A stretch of 64,000 bases of DNA from Halichondria panicea (taxonomy: Eukaryota; Porifera; Demospongiae; Suberitida; Halichondriidae), in assembly GCF_963675165.1 (NCBI RefSeq), contig NC_087392.1:4857442-4921441 (forward strand), given 5' to 3'. Shown here in pieces: positions 11,444-22,702 of this stretch. Below the pieces are notes generated by a model. It did not search any database, was not told the DNA's origin, and was given only the letters and a program-made list of their open reading frames with translations. Position 1 is the first letter of the stretch; each line of letters opens with the position of its first letter. Position numbers and translations under genes: made by a program.

Positions 11444-12609
11444 TCACTCAACATTGTTAGCTGCACTAGATCCAGATGTACATATGACCCAGCATTTATA
11501 AGTGGAGAACATACACAATAGCCCAAACGTCACAAAGGTTATGCACGACAAAACGAAAATAACTATACCTACAATATGGTAGTATTCGTTAATGGAGGCC
11601 GCAATCGCAAATAGAAGCAGAGTGGCCAAAAATACAAGGATTAGGAGTGAGACAGCAGAGCAATACAAGCATTGCACAATGGGGCGCTCTAAGTTGAACC
11701 ATTGTGCAAAGGAGAGGATGGATATACTGAGAGTTAGGACACCCAGAACCAGCCCGCTGCTCACAGCAAAGGGGCTAGGTGACAGCAAACCAGCAACAGC
11801 TACAGTAAAAATAATCATTGCTGTGTAATTGCAATTATGTTGTGACACACTAGTAAATAAATTCATAAGAGATAAAATCCTATTTCCTATTCGGCTAGGT
11901 AACCTAATAGGAAGCGTATAGGACAACGACCATGGATGCACTGAATGTTAATAAGGTTAAACGTAGCTAGACAGTACACAAGACAAACTACAAAACTGAG
12001 TGTTTACTTACCTATAGAGATGATGATTACAACGCCTACCAAGAAGCTGAAACAACTACACAAATGCCCTGCAATAATGCAATTAATATAATTATAAGCA
12101 ACAAACATAATATTATACTTACAGCTCCATGACAACAAGACTCCAACCGTGGTAATGCCAATGAATTGTCAGGGTCATCACACCTAAACTGTATGTCTTG
12201 ATTTATTTGTGGAGGCTGCATACAGCTACACTTCATTGGAGTGTAACTTGGAGGACCCTGAAAATGAAATCAAAACTTTGAAATAATAATAATTGTTAGC
12301 ACATAAATCAGATATAGATCTAAATAGTTATACCATCCTTGGATTGTGCCCTAAGAATACGTTTGGCTCCCATAACTATGTATAAAAAAGAACTTGCAAG
12401 TCTATACATTCTTTTATTACCGCTTGTACAACTTGCACTTGCTCTTCAATGAGAATGGCATGTCTGCCCCCTTCCACAGGAACCTGTGCAAACACAGTCT
12501 TCTTCTGGCCCACCATACCAGTCTCCTCGTTGTGCACATACTGTGTGTACTCTCCCAATAAGGCTTCGCCGTGCTGCTCAATTCTAACGTGCTTTGCAGT
12601 CAACGCCAT
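11444..12609 (-). CDS. Four-TM membrane protein, unit C (frame uncertain)
   Basis: Exon 1 is 12421-12609 (MALTAKHVRIEQHGE...), exon 2 about 12123-12257 (starts GPPSYTP), exon 3 12012-12068 (LCSCFSFLVGVVIII) and exon 4 11444-11799 with three membrane segments and a SAANNVE tail. Every exon is recognisable. However, exon 2 with the conserved-looking GTAAGT donor is 135 bp, whereas paralogues have lengths of 3n+1. Joined this way, exon 3 is read out of its membrane-segment frame and stops after a few residues. Either another splice is used or exon 2 carries an indel. Exon 2 also differs in content: it is longer and cysteine-bearing (KCSCMQPPQINQ). The gene may be functional with other splicing, or recently broken. 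Confidence 0.55.
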
Positions 12610-12630
12610 CTTCTAGATTCTACAACAACG

Positions 12631-12826
12631 TCTTTATATTTTGTAAAGATCCTAAGCAAACACTAGGTTTAGTAATCTTAACTATATAGCTGTGCCAAGT
12701 ACAATTGCATGAGTATATAACTACATAATCTTTATATTTTGTAAAGATCCTAAGCAAACACTAGGTTTAGTAATCTTAACTATATAGCTGTGCCAAGTAC
12801 AATTGCATGAGTATATAACTACATAA
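12631..12826. repeat. Exact 98-bp tandem duplication
   Basis: 12631-12728 and 12729-12826 are identical head-to-tail copies. Each contains the array's upstream motif variant TTTGTAAAGATCCTAAGC. The duplication lies directly upstream of the unit C start, so that unit has two copies of its putative promoter. Confidence 0.95.
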
Positions 12827-13034
12827 TGCAAGTATAATACAAACAAGCATTCGTTCTCAAAAAAACTATGACTCTGAGCTAAGAGCTGAGTTCAATATAC
12901 AATATCAATTTTAGTTTTCAATTGTCCCAAGGACTCCTAACAGGACACACTCAACCCTAATTATGAGCTAACATGTACATACAAAACTACTATATAGTTA
13001 ATTCAGTTCAGTTTTCCAACATAGATATAATAAA

Positions 13035-14021
13035 TCACTCAACATTGTCTGCATTACTAGATTTGCACATGCAAATATAAGTAGAGCACAAACAGAAGAG
13101 TCCAAACATCGGTAGCAGAATCCAAGACAAACCCATAACAGCCAGAGCTACTTCAGGGGAGGAGCAAAGCCCAGCTGGATTGTTGATGAAGCCGATATTC
13201 TGGGCCACAAAAACAGTGTTTGGAATTAGAGTGACCAAAAATACAAGGGTCAGGAGGGACACAGATGAGCAACACAGGCATTGCACAGTGGGGCTCTTTA
13301 TGTTCAAGCAGTGGGCACAGCAGAAGATGGACATAATAAGAGTTATGGCTCCCAAAACCAGCCCACTGCTCGCAGCACCTGATAGGGGGACACATGCTGG
13401 CAAACCAACAGCAGCTGCAAAGATATATAAGAATAATCATTACTATTTAATTGCTTTCACTATTTGTGACACACTAGTAAATAAATTCATAAAAGATAAC
13501 AATCACTACTGTCTAGTCTATAGGTATAACCATAAGTGTACACTGAATGTAGTGTCAAACTTACCTATAGGGATGATTATTGCAAGGCTCATCAAGAAGA
13601 TGAAACAACTGCCTGCATTCATGATACAGTTAAAAGTAAAGCAACACAATATACTTACAGCTGCATAATATAAAGCCTCTGTAGGTGCCATGGTCATCAG
13701 ATGGGCTCCCATTTACGTTATACTGCAGGGCTCGATTGCGTGGAGTGTAACTTGGAGGACCCTGAAATTGAAAGAATCTCACCACAAGTACTAGACTAAA
13801 TACCCAAAACAATCTAGTCTACAAGTTAATACCACTTGTGCGACTTGCACTTGCTCTGTAACGAGAATGGCATGTCCACCTCCCTCTATAGGAACCTGTG
13901 CAACCACAGTCTTCTTCTGGCCCACCATACCAGTCTCCTCGTCGTACACAAGCTGTGTGCGCTCTCCCATCATAGCATCGCCGTGCTGCTCAATTCTAAC
14001 ATGGTTTGCAGTCAATGCCAT
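13035..14021 (-). CDS. Four-TM membrane protein, unit D
   Basis: Exons 13833-14021, 13659-13761, 13565-13612 and 13035-13414 join in phase to 239 aa, starting MALTANHVRIEQHGDAMMGE. It has the shared QKKTVVAQVPIEGGG core, PPSYTPRNRA in exon 2, one membrane segment in exon 3 and three in exon 4, ending SSNADNVE. Exon 3 is 48 bp instead of 57 because the acceptor lies 9 bp further in, removing three residues but keeping frame. This is the most compact intact copy. Membrane location is predicted; function unknown. The PPxY-type motif suggests WW-domain (for example NEDD4-type ligase) contact, as inference. Confidence 0.8.
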
Positions 14022-14330
14022 CTCTATGATTTTCTTGGATCTATCCGAGCGCGACGTAGTTGTCGCTCACGACTGACTATATACAAATTTTTAATCATAG
14101 TCTTGTGAGCCCAACGTAAACAGTTTGTTATAATGACGACCTTTCCCATAAAATAATCCTGTTAAATATGCTGGTTTAGCTGATTGTGCCCCTCTAGGGC
14201 TAAGCATAAGAAAACTAAGCTGAGCATTATAACCAGGAAAAGAGGGATTGGAAACAGAAGTGGCCTCGATAAAACATTCGCACCAGGCTTTCTTTTCCGT
14301 CTCAAATGAGAAAATGTGCTGACTTAGCAT

Positions 14331-14432
14331 GCATTTAGTGCCACGCATAAGCTGTGTGCGCTCATCGCTCATCGCTGTAGTCATCCTCCAATTATTTATA
14401 ATGGGTAAAGATCCCTAAGCTGAGCATAATGA
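14331..14432 (-). pseudogene. Relic of a four-TM exon 1 with its upstream motif
   Basis: The minus strand at 14331-14395 reads GGAGGATGACTACAGCGATG followed by the codons for ERTQLM. This matches the acidic start of unit B (GAGGATGACTGCAGCGATGA...). The array's upstream motif follows at 14403-14432. The downstream part of exon 1 and all other exons are missing, so this is a remnant of a B-type copy about 300 bp upstream of unit D. Confidence 0.65.
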
Positions 14433-14647
14433 TATATTCAATAAATTTTCTCAGCTCTGGTGTCTGGATATTTGAGGCACTTGACTATAGGAACATTAAT
14501 CTGGCTGTATTGTAGTACAACCTATATTATACTTGCATATTATATAGACTGGTTTTCACTGTAATGAGGCCCTAACACTTTGTTAAGCAGCTCGTTTGAA
14601 AACACATCCATTTTTTGTAGTCATCGAAATAATTATGATGTAATGTA

Positions 14648-14813
14648 CAGTGGAACCTCTGTTAACAACTACCTCCCAGTTGCTATATAACGGCCAGGCA
14701 CCCAGGTCCCAAATGAACAGTTTGTGTACAAAACAACCTCTCAACAAAGGCCACCTCTGTATAAAGGCCAAAACATTGTTCCCCAAAGGTGTCCGTTATA
14801 GAGGGTTCCACTG
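14648..14813. mobile_element. Short pogo-like MITE
   Basis: The ends CAGTGGAACCTCT and its reverse-complement partner AGGGTTCCACTG are flanked by TA, around internal GGCCA-type repeats. It is 166 bp and non-coding. The rest of 14433-15573 shows no supported gene; a CGATCCCAGGC...GGCCTGGGATCG palindrome lies at 15356-15399. Confidence 0.7.
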
Positions 14814-16177
14814 TAATACTGTTCCCACTCACAGGACTCACACCAGCACCAGCCGATTTACCAGCAGTTTATCTTGTTGTTATCTTGTGCCTACACATGT
14901 AAAAAATTTTGAGACAACAACAGCCAATGATTTCAGTTCTACCTATATAGTTCTAAAAGACAAGCAATTCAGTATTTCACACAGTCAATCTGAGTTCTCC
15001 CTCGCACCCCTGCATGGTTTATACACCACTATACTGGCTTCATCTTCTTCATAATCATAACAGAAATTGGTTGAGCTATCGCGCCCCAGACGAATCAGCT
15101 GGAGAGAAGAGATCCAGAATTTAATTGCGAAGAATTAAGGCTACAATATTTAGAGCTGACCAAATAGATACTCAATTAAGTCTCAATTAATGCAGAGTAC
15201 TACAACAGAAAGAGGATTGTCGTAACATTGGACTCATGATTTTAACGTGTTCAGACAACATTACGTATAATCATAATCATATCTCATATCTTATATACCT
15301 ACGATACTGTGCATGGTACAAATTAATTCAGTTCAATCGTCAGGTACACACACTAGACTCGATCCCAGGCAAGTTTTCTCGGCCTGGGATCGAGGCTACT
15401 ACACACACCTGCTGCACATTGTACCAGTATTATCCATTGACATGTTTGTATTGAAGTCATAACTATATGATATAATGAGTGTTTGAATGTTCTACGAAGC
15501 ACACAGTCTTAACAGAACTAACTTATATATAATAATTATGGGCTCCCAATACACAATACTATATAATTATGATTCACACAGTATTGTTTGCAGCTGCAGT
15601 ATTTCTGGTTCTGGCAAGCAAATATGAGCGGATCACAAAAACATTGAAGAAACCGAATATCGGTAGCAGAATGTACGACGAACCCGTAACAACCAGAACT
15701 GATTTAGCCAGAGAACAGACTCTGCTGCCATCTGGATTGTTGATGAAATCAATATTCTGTGCCACAAACACAGTTCCTAGTATCAGAATAACCAAAAATA
15801 TAATGTTTAGAAATGATACAACAGAACAACAACAGCCTTGCACAGTTGAGTTTATCTTCAAACAGATGTAGTATAAACAGCAGAGGATGGACAAAAAGAT
15901 TGAAAGAACCACTCCACAGGCTGTAACCCCTACTAGGGGGGCACAACCCCACAAACGAAGTCCTGCAAAAATAATATTAGAAAAAGCTTGTCACAAATGG
16001 TGGTTACTGAGAGGTCCCTTATTTCACTTAGAGACCTCAGTGGTCTTCTATACAGAGGTTCATTATATTATATTATGTACTTGCCTATGGAAATGTATGT
16101 TGAAGTCATAGTAACCATGATGCAAGTGCCAGAGGAGGTTGGAAGGAAGTTGAGATCACGTGCAAAAATATCAATAT

Positions 16178-16481
16178 AAATGTGCTGAGTCGGCGCTATT
16201 TTTGTGTCTTGTCAGCAGTTTCACAGATAGCTACTGGTCATCAAGGAAATGAGCAGTCTGACGATCACTGCATCTGCTTACGATTTAAATCTCTACTACG
16301 ATTTCTCCTAGCCTAAGCACTAGATCTACAGAGATAAAGCTTCTCTACCTGGATTGAACAGGAGTCTGGCATGTAGGTGATCCTCTGGATCTTTTACTGC
16401 TCACCTCTAGCTCTTGATATCTTGTGTACAACTAAACTGCTGACTAGACATAAAAATAAATAGCGCCGACTCAGCACATTT
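16178..16481. mobile_element. MITE with perfect 24-bp TIRs
   Basis: 16178-16201 and 16458-16481 are exact inverted repeats (AAATGTGCTGAGTCGGCGCT...). The 304-bp element has no coding capacity and lies in the long intron of pseudogene E0. Confidence 0.85.
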
Positions 16482-16756
16482 AGAGATATTTATGCCTTGG
16501 TGCTCATGCGCAAGCGAGGTATACGGTAGTGTATTTATGTGTCTGTGTCTGTGTGTGTGTGGACTGCTACAGCTGCTCAAGGATGAATCAAGTGCAAGTA
16601 AGAGTTTCTATAGGCTTCTAGTCATGTTTACTTGGACTTTAATTCGTGGATTTGCAAAATAATGCTTCGTTCTCGAGTTATGCCTAGTTTGCTTACTTGG
16701 AATGCCATTGCAGCCTTTTCAAAAGAGCACGTAGCCAAACTTGTTTACCGAGTGTT

Positions 16757-17179
16757 GCTACTCTACTTTAGTAGTTAGCTCTGCACTAGAACGCTAGCTA
16801 TTGGTAGCTGCAAGAGTGAGAAGAGAGCTGCAAGCTCTGCTGACTTGCAGCCATTAATTTTAGACTTGAACTTTTGGTATCGATCATTTTTAACAACAAT
16901 CATTTTTGACCCGCTCTTAGAGTTTTTCTGGATTTTGCCTGCAGTAAATTATAAATGTTCATCATGATACAAATTATAATCAATGTGTGTATAAAAGCTA
17001 GCTTAGTAGCTTTATGTCATGTAGCTTTGGCACCTCATGCACCGAGGCACAGCACCTGCGGTGCTTTCATTTTTCAAGTATTTGTGTTTTGCAGTGCAGC
17101 TTTGCAGCTTTTATCTCACTCTTGCAGCTACCAATAGCTATAGTGCTCTAGTGCAGAGCTAACTACTAAGTAGAATAGC
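16757..17179. repeat. Foldback element, about 64-bp arms
   Basis: 16757-16820 and 17115-17179 are near-perfect reverse complements, sharing TAGTTAGCTCTGCACTAGA and TATTGGTAGCTGCAAGAGTG. The interior is non-coding. Confidence 0.8.
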
Positions 17180-17379
17180 AGCTTTCTATTAGCAGTTTTT
17201 GCTATGCATGATTCTCAAGAGACGGAAATGGCCTTCAATGTGAGTTTTTATGTATATAGACTTAGCCAGAGCGAAGCTTTTAAATTAATGTTGCTTGGGA
17301 CTTGTAGAAACTATTGGTTCCAAAGTCTTCTATAGCTTAGCTTGCTTAGCACTATTCTAAATCAGTTATATAGGCCTCG

Positions 17380-17442
17380 TCCAACGGTCACTATGGGATT
17401 ATGAGACCCTCAGGGTCTCATAATCCCATAGAGACCGTTGGA
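17380..17442. repeat. 31-bp near-perfect palindrome with 1-nt loop
   Basis: 17380-17410 and 17412-17442 are reverse complements with one mismatch (centre GAGACCCTCAGGGTCTC). It would form a very stable cruciform or hairpin. Confidence 0.9.
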
Positions 17443-17571
17443 TTCACTATTATATAGTGCATAATAGTGCTGAGTATGTTATAGTGGTACGATTCATGAG
17501 TGACTAAAACATTGTTTAGTCATGAGTAGCTAAACAATGCTCATGACTAACCAATGACCACTGCATGATCT

Positions 17572-17967
17572 ACAGTGGCAGATCCAGGAAAAATGAAAGG
17601 GGTTTCAAAGTAATGAACGCGCAGCAGTGAAAATTGCGCACAGCGCGAATTTTTTAGGGTTACTCCCACTTCCGGTCACACGTTGTGCAGTAAGACTAGG
17701 CAAAATCCCATTTTCAGTCAGAAAGTCCCATAATAGACTTGTGTAGTGCTATATAGCTGCCACGAACAGTCAACTAGCTAGCCTAGGCTAACCATTGACT
17801 TTTAACACTCCTTTGGCAGTTGATACATCAAAACAACAGGTACAGTCAAACTACAATAGCTACAAAAACTGATAAATAGCTAACTGGTAGCTGCACTAAA
17901 GCCATAATAGCTAGACTGAAAGGGGGGATCCGTGGCACCCTGGGATCTCTCCCTGGATTCGCCACTG
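17572..17967. mobile_element. hAT-like MITE
   Basis: The left end (A)CAGTGGCAGATCCAGG and right end CCTGGATTCGCCACTG are inverted. The octamer CATGATCT flanks both sides (17564-17571 and 17968-17975). Terminus and 8-bp duplication both fit hAT elements. It has no coding capacity and lies in pseudogene E0. Confidence 0.85.
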
Positions 17968-18599
17968 CATGATCTATGTAACTGATGTATGTATATAACT
18001 TACCTCCAGGGATGGCCATTGCAATGCTAAGCACTGAGGTGAATAAACCACACAAAAGCCCTGTAAATAGGCAGTGATAGCAAAGCAACACAATTATTAC
18101 TTACAGAATCGTTTGCAGCCTCTGCTGGTGCCACAGTCAGCAGTTAAACTTCTACGTACATACCGCATTACGGCTTGCACTTCTCGCATCAGGGCTTGCA
18201 CTTCCCCCTCTGTGTACTTTCCCAGCACAGCATCACCGCCTCTCTCCACAGGAACCTGTGCAACCACAGCATTCTCCTGAACAACCGTACCACTGGCACT
18301 GCCAGTCTTCGGGACATACCCAATTTATGTGCACTCTCCCAGCACAGTATCACCGTGCTGCTCAACTCTAATATAATTTGCAGTCAATGGCATACTCTTG
18401 GGACAGATTACTAATTTTGGCGATTTTTGCTAAGTGATCAGAGATTGAGCAGTTACTAAAACAATAGGTAAAGATCACTAAGCAAGCAAATACTAAGTTA
18501 TAATTATAGATCTAGTTGACATAACCATAGATTAGACTACATTACATCATCTGTAATTGATCTGATTGGCTAAAAACAGTAGATTACATGGAAGCATAA

Positions 18600-19395
18600 T
18601 CTACAAGAAAGTACTTATTCTACAGGAAATGGGCGCATATTCTACAGGAAGTGGACACATATTCTACAGGAAATGGACGCATATTCTACAGGAAGTGACA
18701 AATAATTTGCAAGAAGTTCTCAAAAGTTGAAATGAAATTTTTAGTGAAAGTGACAAGATGACAAAAACATTATAAAAACACAGAATGCAATAGTTTGTTC
18801 AGTCAATATCCATTCTTTCCATGTCCACTGTTGCTTTGTATTGCTTTTTCCAGTTGGGCATGGGCAAGGGGGGCCAGGAAGCATCAAAAACACTTTAGCA
18901 GTCGCTTGACACTTTCTATTGAGTTTTTTAAGGTTCCATGCCGGTCCAGTCTGCTCTATACCCCCTCCACTCCACCACAGAGCTTCATTCTTCTTCTTGT
19001 AGTGTTGCAGTCAGTTCTAGCATAGTTCTAGGTTCTTTTTACTTGTCTGTTCTTTCCAGTATCTTCAAGAAGCGTTTCACAAGCTTTACTAAGTTTTTCA
19101 TTGTTTTGAAGCCGTCTTCTTATCTTTTTCTGTCAACTGGTGTCTCTCACAGCTCTCCAGCTCGTCCAGCTCGCACAAATTCAATTTCTGTTGCTAAGCA
19201 CCAAACCTGGCTTTTTATAACCACGCCTCGCGCATGCGCAATGAAGTCCAAGTTAGATAGACCACACCCACTCGTAGAATATGCGTCTTAGTAACCACCT
19301 TGGTTACGGTTAGATTCCCTCGGCTTTGCGCCTCGGGCTAACCGCAACCGCGGAGGTTACATAGACGCATATTCTACTCTTAGGTGTAGTCTATC
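18600..19395. repeat. Tandem repeat and large imperfect hairpin
   Basis: 18619-18700 contains about four copies of a 23-bp unit with CATATTCTACAGGAA. Further on, 19256-19395 is a hairpin: GATAGACCACACCCACTCGT..., AATATGCGTCT and TAACC are mirrored by GGTTA...AGACGCATATT...GTGTAGTCTATC. Both share the ATATTCTAC motif. No gene is evident in 18394-19521. Confidence 0.7.
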
Positions 19396-19521
19396 CTATA
19401 CTTCTTCAATCTATGACATAACAAAGCGTAAAGATGTCACCGTATGAGCTAGATGTACATGTACCACACATAAAACTGAAATTTCAAACTAGGAAACATT
19501 GTTTGCATCATTAATACAACA

Positions 19522-20690
19522 CTAACTCTTCTCCACGCAAATATAAGTAGAGCACAAACAGAAGAGCCCAAATATTGGTAGCAGAATCCAAGACAAACCC
19601 ATAACAGCTGGAGCTACTTCAGTGGAAGAGCAAATCCCAGCTGGGTCGTTGATAAAGTTAATATCCAGTGCCACAAATACAGTGTTTGCAATCAAAGTGC
19701 AAAAATGCAAGGGTTAGGAGTGACACAGCTGAGCAACACAAGCATTGCACAGTGGGGCTCTTTGTGTTCCAGCAGTGTGCACAGCAGAGGATGGACATAA
19801 TGAAAGTTATAGAACCCAGAACCAGCCCACTGATGGCAGCACTTGATATAGGGGCACATGACAACAAACCAACAGCAGCTGCAAAAGTAGTAAGAATATA
19901 ATCATTATTGTTTAAATATTTTCACTATGTTGGACCATACTATAATATAGATAACAATCACTATACAATATTGTATGTTACACTGCTAGTTTAGTTAGAG
20001 CCTTGGTCCCATGCCGATTTTTAAATCAACTGGGACCGAGGCTACTGTCTAGTTAGCCTTGATTCCAGGCGGCCTGAAATTGAGGCTATACTGTCTAGTC
20101 TGCTAGGAAACCAGTTTAAAGGAAGCTATATAAATGTATAAATGACCTGACCACTAAATGTAGAAATGTATATAAGGTCAACTTACCTATAGGGATGATT
20201 ATCGCAAGGCTCATCAAGAAGATGAAGCAACTGCACAAAAGCCCTGCAATTAATTCATGATGCATACAGTTAAAAATAATGCAACTTATTATACTTACAT
20301 GCAGCTGCATGATTTGCACACTCTACAATTGACATCAGGGTCATCAGATGGGCTCCCATTTACGTGGTGCTGCAAGGCTCGATCACTGCATGGAGTGTAA
20401 CTTGGAGGACCCTGCACTGAGATAAAAAGGAAACTTCATATAATTATAAACAATATAAAAAAATGGTACAAAAAATTTAACTTGCAAGTTCTATAAATTA
20501 CCACTTGTGTGACTTGCACTTGCTCTGTAACAAGAATGGTATGTCCACCTCCATCTATAGGAACCTGTGCAACCACAGTCTTCTTCTGGCCCGCCATACC
20601 AGTCTCCTCGTCGTACATAAGCTGTGTGCGCTCTCCCATCACAGCATCGCCATGCTGCACAACTCTAACGTGGTTTACAGTCAATGCCAT
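19522..20690 (-). pseudogene. Four-TM unit E, frameshifted
   Basis: Exon 1 (20502-20690) is intact and close to that of unit A. Exon 2 (20299-20411) has four extra bases (GCAT) just before its GTAAGT donor, changing the phase. Exon 3 (20187-20243) is normal. Exon 4 (19522-19878) has lost 2 bp after the codons for LTLAFL, so the third and fourth membrane segments lie in another frame (break near 19700), and the tail ends early at CVEKS. The two shifts do not compensate each other. It is most likely a young pseudogene; a sequencing or assembly error would have to occur twice. Confidence 0.65.
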
Positions 20691-21508
20691 CTCTGTGATC
20701 TTCTCTAATTAAGTTCTTGAATCTAGTGAGCACAATCCAATGTGTTTTAGATTTTTATGCCGCGCTCACAAGACGTGGCTAGCATGTATAGCGGTAGAGT
20801 AGTAATTATAGATCAAGGCGCGTGTGCAGTTACTAAAAAATAGGTAAAGATCAGTAACTAAGCAAGCAAAATTAATACGTAAAAAGTTTAAAGACACAAC
20901 TAAAAATGTCACCGTATGAGCTACCACACACAAAACTAAACTTTAGAACTAGGCAACATTGTTTGCATCACTAATAGGCTTGTCCACGCAAATAAAAGTA
21001 GAGCACAAACAGAAAAGCCCAAACAATGGTAGCAGAATCCAAGACAAACCCATAACAGCTGGAGCTACTTCAGTGGAAGAGCAAATCCCAGCTGGATTGT
21101 TGATGAAGTTAGCCACAAATACAGTGTTTGCAATCAGAGTGGCCAAAAATGCAAGGGTTAGGAGTGTCACAGCTGAGCAACACAAGCATCACACGGTAGG
21201 GCTCTTCATGTTCAAGCAGTGGGCACAGCAGAGGATGGATATAATGAAAGTTATAGAACCCAGAACCAGCCCACTGCTCGCAGCACCTGACAGGGGGGCA
21301 CATGACAGCAAACCAACAGCAGCTGCAAAGATAGTATCATTATTGTCTAAATATAATATGTTTTCACTATATGTTGGACCACAGTACATAAAAGAGATAA
21401 CAATGTTGCACTACTGTTCTAGTTAGCCTTGCATAGTCCCATGCCAATTTTTAAGGACCAAGGCTACTGTCTAGTTAGCTTTGATTCCACGTGGCCTGGC
21501 GAGGCTAC
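19997..21508. repeat. Short palindromic interspersed repeat (CGAGGCTA family)
   Basis: Copies at 19997-20046, 20053-20090, 21421-21471 and 21475-21508 have the form TAGCCT(C/T)GATTCCAGGC...GGCCTGG..CGAGGCTA. Relatives occur at 868-904, 3394-3428, 8202-8231, 9123-9143, 15356-15399 and 57271-57306. They cluster between four-TM genes. The class is unknown; they are probably very short foldback elements. Confidence 0.65.
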
Positions 21509-22132
21509 TGTCTAGTTAGCTAGGTACATGTGTAACCATGCCGTAGTTTTAAAGGAAGCATAGTGGATAAATGACCTGACCACTGAAAGTAGAACTGTAG
21601 GGTCAAACACTTACCTATAGGGATGATCATTCCAAGGCTCATCAACAAGATGAAGCAACTGCATGAAAGCCCTGCAATAATTAATTTATGATACATGTAG
21701 TTTAAATAAAGCAACCAAATGTACTTAAGACTTACAGCTGCATGATTTGCAGACTCTATTGTTGGTATCAGGGTCATCAGATGGGCTCCCATTGACATTG
21801 TTCTGCAAGGCTTGATTAGTGCGTGGAGTATAACTCGGAGGACTCTGCAGTGAGATAAAAATAAAACTTATATCATAATATAATTACAAAGTATTAAAAT
21901 GGTACAAAACATAATAATGATTTAACTGACAAGTATAAATTACCACTTGTGTGACTTGCACTTGCTCTGTAACGAGAATGGCATGTCCACCTCCCTCCAC
22001 AGGAACCTGTGCAACCACAGTCTTCTTCTGGCCCGCCATACCAGTCTCCTTGTCGTACACAAACTGTGTGTACTCTCCCATCATGGCATCGCCGTGCTGC
22101 TCAACTCTAACGTGGTTTGCAGTCAATGCCAT
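20949..22132 (-). pseudogene. Four-TM unit F with in-frame TGA
   Basis: Exons 21944-22132, 21736-21844, 21615-21671 and 20949-21322 all splice in phase over 243 codons. However, exon 4 has TGA at 21189-21191 where every paralogue has CAA (Gln) after KSPTV. Upstream and downstream parts remain open and conserved (CAHCLNMK before; CCSAVTLLTLAFLATLIANT after). The change needs two substitutions from CAA. The product would lose the last two membrane segments unless the stop is read through. The upstream motif is present at 22249-22276. Classed as a recent pseudogene, with readthrough as an untested alternative. Confidence 0.6.
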
Positions 22133-22427
22133 CTCTATGATCTTCTTTAATTAAGTTCTTGGATCTAATGAGCGCGATCGTGGCTAAAGTGATTAAGAGG
22201 GAAAGGGGTAGTCTTTGGAACAAAGTGATATGGAGGGTTATTTTGGGTGGGTAAAGATCCTTAACTAAGCAAACACTACAACTGGTTTATTGTACATTGT
22301 AATCCAATTGCTAGTGGAACCATTCCTACCATATTACAGTAGCAGCTTGAGCTAGCTGATAGAACAAAGTTTGTCAAGTTTTAGTTATGCTTGAGAGACC
22401 GAAGCAGCTGTGATATCAAGGCCCAAG

Positions 22428-22645
22428 ATGAGCGCAACTCCTGATCTCTCTGAGGAGCTCACCAAGGCTGCAATGTGGGGCAACCTGAAGCTACTCGAGA
22501 GCCTACTAGAAGCTGGAGCTAACCCCAACTTTCCTAACTCCAGAGGCGACAGTCCACTTCACGAGGCTGCTTATTATGGGGAGACTGACTGTGCTAGCTG
22601 TCTGCTCAAGTTTAAGGGTGAGCTAGCAGTTGTCTTATAAGCTAG

Positions 22646-22702
<57 letters not shown>

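Larger units (their letters stand above)
15574..18393 (-). pseudogene. Four-TM family pseudogene, unit E0
   Basis: Recognisable parts are an exon 1 from 18393 (MPLTANYIRVEQHGD...), an exon 3 at about 18003-18060 (LLCGLFTSVLSIAMAIPG) and an exon 4 at 15574-15962 with three membrane segments and an AAANNTV tail. Exon 1 has an in-frame TAA where paralogues have a glutamine codon (after GECT). The PPSY segment is missing, the sequence instead running on with repeated EVQA(L/V)MR units to a GTAAGT donor near 18110. The intron before exon 4 has grown to 2 kb with at least two MITEs. Exon 4 alone is open and could still be transcribed, but the unit as a whole looks dead. Confidence 0.7.

Noticed and set aside
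18795-19291. Plus-strand frames between pseudogenes E0 and E
   Set aside because: Low-complexity Ser-rich translations with no recognisable domain, ending in a hairpin repeat; no splice support.
5556-22132. Classical tetraspanins
   Set aside because: There is no large extracellular loop with a CCG motif between segments three and four, and segment spacing differs.
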